Below, one piece after another: positions 24,080-32,255 of a stretch of DNA of 64,000 nucleotides. This DNA is from Pseudomonas sp. GCEP-101 (GTDB lineage Bacteria > Pseudomonadota > Gammaproteobacteria > Pseudomonadales > Pseudomonadaceae): positions 6,084,965 through 6,148,964 of the forward strand of contig NZ_CP104011.1 of the NCBI RefSeq assembly GCF_025133575.1, in the 5' to 3' direction. The translations under genes were made by a program, and so were the position numbers. Every line of letters starts with the position of its first letter. Position 1 is the first letter of the stretch. The notes beneath the pieces were generated by a model that was not told where the DNA came from, did no database searches, and saw only the letters and a list, made by a program, of their open reading frames with translations.

Positions 24080-25287
24080 AGCGCAGCCAGGCCTCGCGCC
24101 AGGTCAGCCTGGATGTCGTCGACATCTTCCAGGCCCACGGCAACGCGGATCAGGTTGTCACGGATACCCGCGTTCTCCCGCTCGGCCGGCGACAGACGAC
24201 CATGGGAGGTGGTCGCCGGGTGAGCGATGGTGGTCTTGGTATCACCCAGGTTGGTGGTGATGGAGATCATCCGGGTGGCGTCGATGCAGCGCCAGGCGGC
24301 AGCCTTGTCGCCCTTCACCTCGAAGCTCACCACGGCGCCGAAGCCCTTCTGCTGGCACTTGGCAAGCTCGTGCTGCGGGTGACTGGTCAGGCCCGCGTAA
24401 TACACGCGCTCCACACCGGGCTGTTGCTCCAGCCACTCGGCAACCCGTTGCGCCGAGGCACTGTGGGCCTGCATGCGCACGCGCAGGGTTTCCAGGCCCT
24501 TGATGAAGATCCAGGCGTTGAACGGGCTCAGGGTCGGGCCGGCGGTACGCAGGAAACCGACGACCAGCTCCATGTGCACGCGGCGACCGGCAACCACGCC
24601 GCCCATGGTACGGCCCTGGCCGTCGATGTACTTGGTCGCCGAGTGGATGACCACGTCCGCGCCCAGTTTCAGCGGCTGTTGCAGCGCCGGGGTGCAGAAG
24701 CAGTTGTCCACCGCCAGCAGCGCGCCCTTGGCATGGGCAATCTCGGCCAGCGCGGCGATGTCCACCAGTTCGGCCAGCGGGTTGGACGGCGATTCGACGA
24801 AGAACAGCTTGGTGTTCGGCTTGCAGGCCGCTTCCCAGGCTTTCAGGTCGCTCAGCGGCGGGTAGTCCACTTCGATGCCGAAGCGCTTGAAGTACTTCTC
24901 GAACAGGCTGATGGTCGAGCCGAACACGCTGCGCGACACCAGCACGTGGTCGCCGGCGCTGCACAGGCTCATCACCAGGGAGAGGATCGCCGACATCCCG
25001 GTGGACGTCGCCACTGCCTGCTCGGCGCCTTCCAGCGCGGCGATGCGCTCCTCGAAGGTGCGCACCGTGGGGTTGGTGTAGCGCGAGTAGACGTTGCCCG
25101 GCACTTCACCGGCGAAACGTGCGGCCGCATCGGCGGCGCTGCGGAACACGTAGCTGGAGGTGGTGAACAGGCCTTCGCCGTGTTCCGCCTCCGGGGTGCG
25201 GCGCTGCCCGGCGCGCACTGCGAGGGTGTCGAAGCCGACACCCTCCAGGTCGCTGTCCAGCCGGCCGGCTTCCCAATCCTGAGCCAT
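24076..25287 (-). CDS. metZ: O-succinylhomoserine sulfhydrylase
   Basis: 403 residues of the Cys/Met-metabolism PLP family. The cofactor lysine is Lys219 in HSATKYIDGQG, and SRYTNPTVRTFEERIAALEG is the family's early motif. In Pseudomonas MetZ uses O-succinylhomoserine and sulfide to make homocysteine directly, replacing the MetB/MetC route. It starts 11 bp after the purF stop, which matches the conserved purF-metZ order. Confidence 0.94.
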   Translation of the reverse strand: MAQDWEAGRLDSDLEGVGFDTLAVRAGQRRTPEAEHGEGLFTTSSYVFRSAADAAARFAGEVPGNVYSRYTNPTVRTFEERIAALEGAEQAVATSTGMSAILSLVMSLCSAGDHVLVSRSVFGSTISLFEKYFKRFGIEVDYPPLSDLKAWEAACKPNTKLFFVESPSNPLAELVDIAALAEIAHAKGALLAVDNCFCTPALQQPLKLGADVVIHSATKYIDGQGRTMGGVVAGRRVHMELVVGFLRTAGPTLSPFNAWIFIKGLETLRVRMQAHSASAQRVAEWLEQQPGVERVYYAGLTSHPQHELAKCQQKGFGAVVSFEVKGDKAAAWRCIDATRMISITTNLGDTKTTIAHPATTSHGRLSPAERENAGIRDNLIRVAVGLEDVDDIQADLARGLAAL

Positions 25288-25298
25288 GCCTGCTCTCC

Positions 25299-26804
25299 TT
25301 AGTCGTTATAGAGATCGATGATGGCGCTGACCGCGGCACCCTTGGTCTTGGTGGCGTCGTTGCGCGCCTGGTCGATCTTGTTCAGATAGGCTTCGTCGAC
25401 GTCGCCGGTGACGTACTCACCGTTGAACACGGCGCAGTCGAAGTGGTCGATCTTGATCTTGCCGCCCTCGGTGGATTCGATCAGGTCCTGCAGGTCCTGA
25501 TACACCAGCCAGTCGGCGCCGATCAGCTCGCCGACTTCCTCGGTGCTGCGGTTGTGCGCGATCAGCTCGTGGGCGCTCGGCATGTCGATGCCGTAGACGT
25601 TGGGGTAGCGCACCGCGGGGGCGGCGGAGCAGAAGTAGACGTTCTTCGCGCCGGCCTCGCGGGCCATCTGGATGATCTGCTTGCAGGTGGTGCCGCGGAC
25701 GATGGAGTCGTCCACCAGCATCACGTTCTTGCCGCGGAATTCCAGCTCGATGGCGTTGAGCTTCTGGCGCACCGATTTCTTGCGCGCGGCCTGGCCGGGC
25801 ATGATGAAGGTACGGCCGATGTAGCGGTTCTTCACGAAGCCTTCGCGGAACTTCACGCCCAGGCGGTTGGCCAGCTCCAGCGCGGCGGTACGGCTGGTGT
25901 CCGGGATCGGGATGACCACGTCGATATCGTGGTCCGGACGTTCGCGCAGGATCTTGTCGGCCAGCTTCTCGCCCATGCGCAGGCGCGCCTTGTAGACCGA
26001 GATGCCGTCGATGATGGAGTCCGGGCGGGCGAGGTAGACGTGCTCGAAGATGCACGGCGAGTACTGCGGGTTAGCCGCGCACTGGCGGGTGAACAGCTTG
26101 CCTTCTTCGGTGATGTACACCGCTTCGCCCGGCGCCAGGTCGCGGATCAGGGTGAAGCCGAGGACGTCCAGGGCCACGCTTTCCGAGGCGATCATGTATT
26201 CCACGCCGTTCTCGGTGTGACGCTGGCCGAAGACGATCGGGCGGATCGCGTGGGGATCGCGGAAGCCGACGATGCCGTAGCCGGTGATCATCGCCACCAC
26301 GGCGTAACCGCCGACGCAGCGGGCATGCACGCCCGCCACCGCGGCGAACACGTCTTCCTCGGTGGGCTGCAGCTTGTTGCGCACCGCCAGCTCATGGGCG
26401 AATACGTTGAGCAGCACCTCCGAGTCGGAGTTGGTGTTCACGTGGCGCAGGTCGGATTCGTAGATCTCCTTGGCCAACTGCTCGACGTTGGTCAGGTTAC
26501 CGTTGTGCGCCAGGGTGATGCCGTAGGGCGAGTTGACGTAGAACGGCTGCGCTTCGGCCGAGCTGGAGCTGCCCGCGGTGGGGTAGCGCACGTGGCCGAT
26601 GCCGATCTTGCCGACCAGGCGCTGCATGTGGCGCTGCTGGAAGACATCACGGACCAGGCCGTTGTCCTTGCGCAGGTACAGACGGTCGTCCTGACAGGTG
26701 ACAATCCCCGCAGCGTCCTGGCCACGATGCTGGAGAACGGTGAGCGCGTCATAGAGCGCCTGATTGACGTTCGACTTGCCCACGATACCGACGATGCCAC
26801 ACAT
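25299..26804 (-). CDS. purF: Amidophosphoribosyltransferase
   Basis: 501 residues from the ATG at 26804. The start is fixed by the family's N-terminal nucleophile: MCGIVGIVG leaves Cys1 after Met removal, so the ATG nine bases upstream is rejected. An AGGGG site lies 9 nt ahead. The N-terminal glutaminase domain is followed by a phosphoribosyltransferase domain with the PRPP loop VMLVDDSIVRGTT. It catalyses the first committed step of purine synthesis. Downstream of cvpA (105 bp) and ahead of metZ. Confidence 0.97.
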   Translation of the reverse strand: MCGIVGIVGKSNVNQALYDALTVLQHRGQDAAGIVTCQDDRLYLRKDNGLVRDVFQQRHMQRLVGKIGIGHVRYPTAGSSSSAEAQPFYVNSPYGITLAHNGNLTNVEQLAKEIYESDLRHVNTNSDSEVLLNVFAHELAVRNKLQPTEEDVFAAVAGVHARCVGGYAVVAMITGYGIVGFRDPHAIRPIVFGQRHTENGVEYMIASESVALDVLGFTLIRDLAPGEAVYITEEGKLFTRQCAANPQYSPCIFEHVYLARPDSIIDGISVYKARLRMGEKLADKILRERPDHDIDVVIPIPDTSRTAALELANRLGVKFREGFVKNRYIGRTFIMPGQAARKKSVRQKLNAIELEFRGKNVMLVDDSIVRGTTCKQIIQMAREAGAKNVYFCSAAPAVRYPNVYGIDMPSAHELIAHNRSTEEVGELIGADWLVYQDLQDLIESTEGGKIKIDHFDCAVFNGEYVTGDVDEAYLNKIDQARNDATKTKGAAVSAIIDLYND

Positions 26805-26909
26805 GCGACGCAACCCCTAGTTGGTTTCAGGCTAAAACAATTCCGTAGCTGGCAGTATCCACCGGACCTGCCATAGCGGCGACGGCTACCCGTCGCCTCC
26901 GCCCGCCCG

Positions 26910-27452
26910 TCACTGGGCCGGCAGCATCGACCCCACTCCGGATGGCGGAGTGATGGTCACGCCGGACATCCACTGCCCGGCAAACGTCAGGATGAAATTC
27001 TTCGACCAGTCGGCGACCATCAGGAAATGCGGCATCAGCACCGATTGCTGCCACCACGGGTCCTGTTGCACCGGCGCCAGGCTCAGCAGGCCGACCAGCA
27101 GTACCACCAGCAGCACGCCACGAGCGCCGCCGAAGACCATGCCGAGCACACGGTCGGTACCGGACATGCCGGTTACCCGCACCAGCTCGCTGATAAGGAA
27201 GTTGACCAGCGCACCCAACAGCAGCGTGACGACGAACAACAGGGCGCACGCGGCGATGACACGCCCCGAGGGCAGCTGAATGTAGGGTGCGAGATGCTCG
27301 GCCAGGGCGCCGCCGAACATCCAGGCGACCGCGCCGGCTACGATCCAGGTGACCAGCGACAGGGCTTCCTTGACGAAACCACGGCTCAAGCTGATCAGGC
27401 TGGAAATGACGATGATGCCGATCATCGTCCAATCGACCCAGGTAAATGCCAC
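26910..27452 (-). CDS. cvpA: CvpA family inner-membrane protein
   Basis: 180 residues with four predicted membrane helices (for example MIGIIVISSLISLSRGF, VIAACALLFVVTLLLGALV, GARGVLLVVLLVGLLSLA). The SRGFVKE motif after the first helix and TDRVLGMVFGGARG are CvpA hallmarks. It was first known for colicin V production; related proteins affect envelope homeostasis and bile or antimicrobial tolerance. Placed between the SPOR-domain gene and purF, as in E. coli dedD-cvpA-purF. Confidence 0.95.
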   Translation of the reverse strand: MAFTWVDWTMIGIIVISSLISLSRGFVKEALSLVTWIVAGAVAWMFGGALAEHLAPYIQLPSGRVIAACALLFVVTLLLGALVNFLISELVRVTGMSGTDRVLGMVFGGARGVLLVVLLVGLLSLAPVQQDPWWQQSVLMPHFLMVADWSKNFILTFAGQWMSGVTITPPSGVGSMLPAQ

Positions 27453-27556
27453 GTTGCGGCCCAGAAACGGAAAGGCCCCGCATTTTAGCAGAGGCCTTCG
27501 ATTTAGAAGAGCCCCAGTTTGTCATGGGGCCGATTGAGAAAAGCTAACGAACGCTC

Positions 27557-28231
27557 TCAGCCACGCTCAGGCTGGAAACGCACGACGAAACCATTGAGCT
27601 TCTGCTGCTTGCCCAGCTGGTCGCGCAGGCGGTCCGCCTCGGCGCGCTCGACCACCGGGCCGACGAACACCCGGTTCATACCGTCGAAGCTGCGCACGTA
27701 GGCGTTGTAGCCCTGGCTGCGCAGGGACTTCTGCAGTTCGTCGGCGCGGGCGCGATTGGACAGGCTGGCCAATTGCACCGACCAGCTCACCGGCAGGTTG
27801 TTGCTGTCCAGGCGCTGCGCCGGCTGTTGCGCGGCAGCGGCCGGAGTGGCGCTGGCCTGGGCCTGGGCAGGCTGCTGCACCGGAGCGGCTGGCTTGGGAG
27901 CGGCCGGTTGCGCGGCCGGCGCCTTCGGCGGGGTCGGCTGCGCCTGCTGGGTCGGCAGGCTGGCAATCGGCGCGGAAGGCGTTTGCGCGGCAGGCGCCTC
28001 GGCCGGCGGCACGGCGTTGTCGGCGTCCTCAGCCTGCGGCTCGGGAACTTCGGTCGGTTGCACTTCGACGGTGGGCATGGCCGGCGGTTTAGGCATCACC
28101 GGCGCCTCGACCACCACCTGGCGTACATCATCCTCGCGGGAGAACAGCATCGGCAGGAAGATCACCGCCAGTGCCAGCAGCACCAGCGCTCCGACTACCC
28201 GCTGCTTGAGCCCCTTATCGAGCAACGCCAT
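27557..28231 (-). CDS. SPOR-domain membrane protein (DedD-like)
   Basis: 224 residues from the ATG at 28231, preceded by GGGGAG. One N-terminal membrane anchor (VVGALVLLALAVIFLPMLF) leads into a long periplasmic Pro/Ala-rich linker (about residues 40-145) and a C-terminal SPOR domain (WSVQLASLSNRARADELQ ... VFVGPVVERAEADRLRDQL). SPOR domains bind denuded septal peptidoglycan, so it probably acts at division like DedD. It lies between folC and cvpA as dedD does in E. coli. Confidence 0.92.
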   Translation of the reverse strand: MALLDKGLKQRVVGALVLLALAVIFLPMLFSREDDVRQVVVEAPVMPKPPAMPTVEVQPTEVPEPQAEDADNAVPPAEAPAAQTPSAPIASLPTQQAQPTPPKAPAAQPAAPKPAAPVQQPAQAQASATPAAAAQQPAQRLDSNNLPVSWSVQLASLSNRARADELQKSLRSQGYNAYVRSFDGMNRVFVGPVVERAEADRLRDQLGKQQKLNGFVVRFQPERG

Positions 28232-28278
28232 GCAACCACTCCCCTCAGGTCCACTTATTGAGCAGCTCATCGAGCCGC

Positions 28279-29559
28279 TTATTGAGCAGCCTTGGCGAGC
28301 CACTCCAGGGCATCCGCCACGCTGTAGAACGAACCAAACACCAGAATCTCGTCGTCGGCGCTCGCTGCATCGCACTGCGCCGCCAGCGCCGCGGCGATAT
28401 CGCCATGGCAACCGACCTGGGCCCCGCGAGCCTGCAGCGCCGCCGCCAGCTCTGCGGCGGGACGGCTGCGGCCGGTAGGCAGCGGCGCGACGGCCCAATC
28501 CTGCACCAAGCCGAGCACGGGTTCCAGTACGCCGTCGAGATCCTTGTCCGCCAGCAGGCCGAACACCGCGTGGCGCACACCCTTGGGCGGCGCCGCGCGC
28601 AAGCGGCCGGCGAGATACTGCGCCGCGTGCGGATTATGCCCGACGTCGAGCAGCAAGTGGCGCTCTTCGCCATGCCACTGCACGGTGCGCCGGTCCAGGC
28701 GCCCGGTGACGCGGGTGCGCTGCAGCGCGGCGACCAGTTGTGCAGGCTGCCACGGCAGGTCCAGCAAGGCATAGACCTGCAAGGCCAGCGCTGCGTTCTC
28801 CATCGGCAGCTCGAGCAGCGGAAGATTGTGCAGGCTCAGCGCTTCGCCCGTGGCGGAGCGACCGCGCCAGTGCCAGTCGCCCTCGCCCATCGCCAAGTCG
28901 AAGTCGCGACCGCGCAGGGCCAGCGGCGAACCCAGCGCACGCGCCTGCTCCAGGATCGGTGCCGGCGGCTCCAGGTCACCACAGACGGCCGGCTTGCCCG
29001 CGCGGAAGATGCCGGCCTTCTCGAAGGCCACGCTTTCCCGCGTGTCGCCCAGCCAGTCGGCGTGGTCGATGCCGATGCTGGTGACCACGGCAATGTCGGA
29101 GTCGATCAAGTTGACCGCATCCAACCGACCGCCCAGGCCGACTTCCAGCACCACGGCGTCCAACCTGGCGCGCTCGAACAGCCAGAAGGCCGCGAGGGTG
29201 CCCATCTCGAAATAGGTGAGGGAGATTTCGCCTCTGGCCGCCTCGACGGCGGCGAAGGCTTCGCAGAGCGCAGCGTCGCTGGCTTCGGCGCCATCGATGA
29301 GCACGCGCTCGTTGTAACGCAGCAGGTGCGGCGAGCTGTACACGCCGACACGCTGGCCCTGCTCGCCCAGCAGGGCGGCGAGGAAGGCGCAGGTGGAGCC
29401 CTTGCCGTTGGTGCCGGTAACGGTCACCACGCGGGGCGCGGGGCGCCCCAGGCCAAGCCGGCCAGCCACTTCACGGGAGCGGTCCAGCCCCATGTCGATT
29501 GCCGTGGGGTGGAGTTGTTCGAGATAGCTGAGCCAGTCGGCAAGGGTACGTTGGGTCAT
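28279..29559 (-). CDS. folC: Dihydrofolate synthase / folylpolyglutamate synthase
   Basis: 426 residues. The ATP-binding loop TGTNGKGST, the DAVNLIDSDIAVVTSIGIDHADWLG segment and HNPHAAQYLA near the C-terminal domain identify a Mur-ligase-like FolC. It attaches glutamate to dihydropteroate and extends the polyglutamate tail of folates. The start overlaps the accD stop (ATGA), so accD and folC are translationally linked, as in E. coli. Confidence 0.96.
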   Translation of the reverse strand: MTQRTLADWLSYLEQLHPTAIDMGLDRSREVAGRLGLGRPAPRVVTVTGTNGKGSTCAFLAALLGEQGQRVGVYSSPHLLRYNERVLIDGAEASDAALCEAFAAVEAARGEISLTYFEMGTLAAFWLFERARLDAVVLEVGLGGRLDAVNLIDSDIAVVTSIGIDHADWLGDTRESVAFEKAGIFRAGKPAVCGDLEPPAPILEQARALGSPLALRGRDFDLAMGEGDWHWRGRSATGEALSLHNLPLLELPMENAALALQVYALLDLPWQPAQLVAALQRTRVTGRLDRRTVQWHGEERHLLLDVGHNPHAAQYLAGRLRAAPPKGVRHAVFGLLADKDLDGVLEPVLGLVQDWAVAPLPTGRSRPAAELAAALQARGAQVGCHGDIAAALAAQCDAASADDEILVFGSFYSVADALEWLAKAAQ

Positions 29560-30431
29560 CCTGCGAGCGCGGTACTTGGAGTGTGGGTGAACTTGGCGAG
29601 CAGCTTGGCCAGACGCTCACGCATTTCGGAACGGTGCACGATCATGTCGATGGCGCCGTGCTCCAGCAGGAATTCGCTGCGCTGGAAGCCTTCGGGCAGC
29701 TTCTCGCGCACGGTCTGCTCGATCACCCGCGGGCCGGCGAAGCCGATCAGGGCGCGCGGCTCGCCGACGATCACGTCGCCGAGCATCGCCAGGCTCGCGG
29801 ACACGCCGCCGTAGACCGGGTCGGTCAGCACGGAGATGAACGGAATGCCTTCTTCGCGCAGGCGAGCCAGTGCGGCGGAGGTCTTGGCCATCTGCATCAG
29901 GGAGATCAGCGCTTCCTGCATGCGCGCGCCACCCGAGGCGGAGAAGCAGATCATCGGGCAACGGTTTTCCAGGGCGTAGTTGGCCGCGCGTACGAAGCGC
30001 TCGCCGACGATGGAGCCCATGGAGCCGCCCATGAAGGAGAATTCGAAGGCGCTGACCACGACCGGCAGGCCCATCAGCTTGCCGCTCATGGAGATCAGCG
30101 CGTCCTTCTCGCCGGTATCCTTCTGCGCGGCGGTCAGGCGGTCCTTGTACTTCTTGCTGTCGCGGAACTTCAGGCGGTCCACCGGCTCCAGCTCGGCGCC
30201 CAGCTCCTCGCGGCCTTCTTCATCGAGAAAGATATCGATGCGCGCACGCGCGCCGATGCGCATGTGGTGATCGCACTTGGGGCAGACGTCGAGGGTCTTT
30301 TCCAGCTCCGGGCGGTACAGCACCGCTTCGCAGGACGGGCACTTGTGCCACAGGCCTTCCGGTACCGAGCTCTTCTTCGCCTCGGAACGCATGATGGAAG
30401 GGATCAGCTTGTCTACCAGCCAGTTGCTCAT
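29556..30431 (-). CDS. accD: Acetyl-CoA carboxylase, carboxyltransferase beta subunit
   Basis: 291 residues. The N-terminal zinc ribbon has Cys31, Cys34, Cys50 and Cys53 (CPSC ... CPKC), and the carboxyltransferase fold includes SFMGGSMGSIVGERF and SASGGARMQE. With AccA it forms the heterotetramer that transfers carboxybiotin CO2 to acetyl-CoA, the first step of fatty acid synthesis. The zinc ribbon can bind its own mRNA in E. coli. The 266-bp spacer to trpF (30432-30697) presumably contains the promoter; no terminator is obvious there. Confidence 0.97.
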   Translation of the reverse strand: MSNWLVDKLIPSIMRSEAKKSSVPEGLWHKCPSCEAVLYRPELEKTLDVCPKCDHHMRIGARARIDIFLDEEGREELGAELEPVDRLKFRDSKKYKDRLTAAQKDTGEKDALISMSGKLMGLPVVVSAFEFSFMGGSMGSIVGERFVRAANYALENRCPMICFSASGGARMQEALISLMQMAKTSAALARLREEGIPFISVLTDPVYGGVSASLAMLGDVIVGEPRALIGFAGPRVIEQTVREKLPEGFQRSEFLLEHGAIDMIVHRSEMRERLAKLLAKFTHTPSTALAG

Positions 30432-30697
30432 GCTCTCGTCTCCAGTGCAGGGGCGCGGCGCGATGGGTTGCGCGTGCCTCTGAGCAAATTCATCGTCGCG
30501 GTTCCGACCTCAAGGCCGGAACGCCTCGCAAACAAAGGCGCCGCCTGGGGCGTCGCCACGGATACAGCTCTCGATGCGGGCCACCGGCGGGCAGGCCATG
30601 ACGATAGCCCTGCTGCGATGACGCCCAGCGCTACCCGCGGGTAGCGATTGGGTAGTGGACGGCGGCTGGCCGCTCGTCGTCACATGAAGATTCCGCG

Positions 30698-31321
30698 TCA
30701 GGCCACCGAACGGCATTGCGCGATGAAATCACGGATCTTCTGCGCATCCTTGATGCCCTTGCTCGCCTCCACCCCGCCGCTGACGTCCACGGCGTAGGGC
30801 CGCACCTGGGTGATGGCATCCGCCACGTTGGCGGCCGTCAGGCCGCCGGCCAGGATCAACGGGCGCTGCACATCCCTGGGCACCAGGGACCAGTCGAAGG
30901 CCAGCCCGGTTCCGCCCGGCACGCCTTCGACGTAGGTGTCGAGGAGGAAGCCGCTGGCCTGCGGATATTTCGCAATCTGCGCCGCCACATCGTCGCCGGG
31001 CTTCACCCGCAGCGCCTTCAGGTAGCGCTTGTGCCAGCCGGAGCAGGCCTCGGGCGTCTCGTCGCCATGGAATTGCAGGACATCCAGCGGCACCGCATCG
31101 AGGATTTCCCCCAGTTCGCAGCGGCTGGCGTCGACGAACAGGCCGACGGTGCTGACGAAGGGAGGCAGTGCGGCGACGATCGCCCGCGCCTGCTGGATGC
31201 TGACCGCGCGCGGGCTCTTGGCGTAGAACACCAGGCCGATGGCGTCGGCCCCCGCCTCGGCGGCGGCCAGGGCATCCTCGACGCGGGTAATACCGCAGAT
31301 TTTGATGCGAACGGCGGACAA
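30698..31321 (-). CDS. trpF: Phosphoribosylanthranilate isomerase
   Basis: 207 residues when started at the TTG at 31321 (sequence begins LSAVRIKICGITR), matching the family's N-terminus; a second TTG at 31363 would add an unrelated 14-residue extension. Key residues are the catalytic Cys in KICGIT and Asp in FVDASR. It is a (beta/alpha)8 barrel with LQFHGDE and SGGVEASKG phosphate loops. It converts PRA to CdRP in tryptophan synthesis. Unlinked to other trp genes, as is normal in Pseudomonas. The non-ATG start is inferred. Confidence 0.93.
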   Translation of the reverse strand: MSAVRIKICGITRVEDALAAAEAGADAIGLVFYAKSPRAVSIQQARAIVAALPPFVSTVGLFVDASRCELGEILDAVPLDVLQFHGDETPEACSGWHKRYLKALRVKPGDDVAAQIAKYPQASGFLLDTYVEGVPGGTGLAFDWSLVPRDVQRPLILAGGLTAANVADAITQVRPYAVDVSGGVEASKGIKDAQKIRDFIAQCRSVA

Positions 31322-31378
31322 GATGCGGCAACCTTCAGGCAAGTGATCGGCCGATGGTAGCAAATGCCCCTGGCATCG

Positions 31379-32236
31379 TCAGCCAACGATATCCGGCAAA
31401 CTTGAAAGGAAATGTGGCCCCAGGTAGCGCTCGGGCAACACGAACTCTTCGGGATATTCCACGCGCACCAGGTACAGGCCATAGGGATGCGCGGTCACGC
31501 CGCCGGCACGCCGGTCGCGCGCTGCCAACACCTCTGCCGCCCACTCCACCGGCCGCTCGCCGGCGCCGATGGTCATCAGCACGCCGGCAAAATTGCGCAC
31601 CATGTGGTGCAGGAACGCGTTGGCGCGGATATCCAGCACGATGAAGCGACCGTGCTCGATCACTTCCAGGTGGTGCACCGTCTTCACCGGCGACTTGGCC
31701 TGGCACTGCACGGCGCGGAACGATGTGAAGTCGTGGGTGCCGACCAGCGCCCTCGCCGCCTCGCGCATGCGCGAGACGTCCAGCGGCCGGTGGTTCCAGG
31801 TGACCTCCTCGGCCTGGTGCGCCGGGCGGATCGGATCGTTGTAGATCACGTAGCGGTAGCGCCGCGCCATGGCGCTGAAGCGGGCATGGAAGTGCGCCGG
31901 CATCACCTTGGCCCAGGTCACGCTGATATCGCCCGGCAGATTGGCATTGCTGCCCATGATCCAGGCCTTGAGCGGGCGCGCGACCGCGGTATCGAAATGC
32001 ACGACCTGGCCGCTGGCATGCACGGCCGCATCGGTACGCCCGGCGCACATCAGCGAGACCGGCTCGTCCGCCACTTTCGACAGGGCTTTTTCCAGCGCCG
32101 CCTGCACGGACGGCACGCCGTCTTCCTGGCGTTGCCAGCCGCGATAACGCGCACCTTTGTATTCGACGCCCAGGGCAATCCTGGAAACGCCAACGGCGGC
32201 CGATTCGGCCGCCGCTGAGGGTACTGCTTCAATCAT
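31379..32236 (-). CDS. truA: tRNA pseudouridine(38-40) synthase
   Basis: 285 residues. The catalytic aspartate is Asp69 in CAGRTDAAVHA. The YKGARYRGWQRQ start of the domain and the HDFTSFRA and NAFLHHMVRN motifs are all present. About 15 residues precede the conserved core, a mild N-terminal extension. It modifies U38-U40 in the anticodon arm of many tRNAs. It lies 19 bp after fimV, and the usg/fimV-truA neighbourhood is conserved among gamma-proteobacteria. Confidence 0.96.
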   Translation of the reverse strand: MIEAVPSAAAESAAVGVSRIALGVEYKGARYRGWQRQEDGVPSVQAALEKALSKVADEPVSLMCAGRTDAAVHASGQVVHFDTAVARPLKAWIMGSNANLPGDISVTWAKVMPAHFHARFSAMARRYRYVIYNDPIRPAHQAEEVTWNHRPLDVSRMREAARALVGTHDFTSFRAVQCQAKSPVKTVHHLEVIEHGRFIVLDIRANAFLHHMVRNFAGVLMTIGAGERPVEWAAEVLAARDRRAGGVTAHPYGLYLVRVEYPEEFVLPERYLGPHFLSSLPDIVG

Positions 32237-32255
32237 CTATCTGGAGCCTTCCGGC

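Noticed and set aside
30432..30697. Attenuator or T-box-like control between trpF and accD
   Set aside because: Only a short GCTACCCGCGGGTAGC palindrome was found, with no leader peptide or T-run.
31322..31363. Longer TrpF starting at TTG 31363
   Set aside because: The 14 extra residues have no match to the conserved N-terminus, and the TTG at 31321 places VRIKICGIT at the start as expected.
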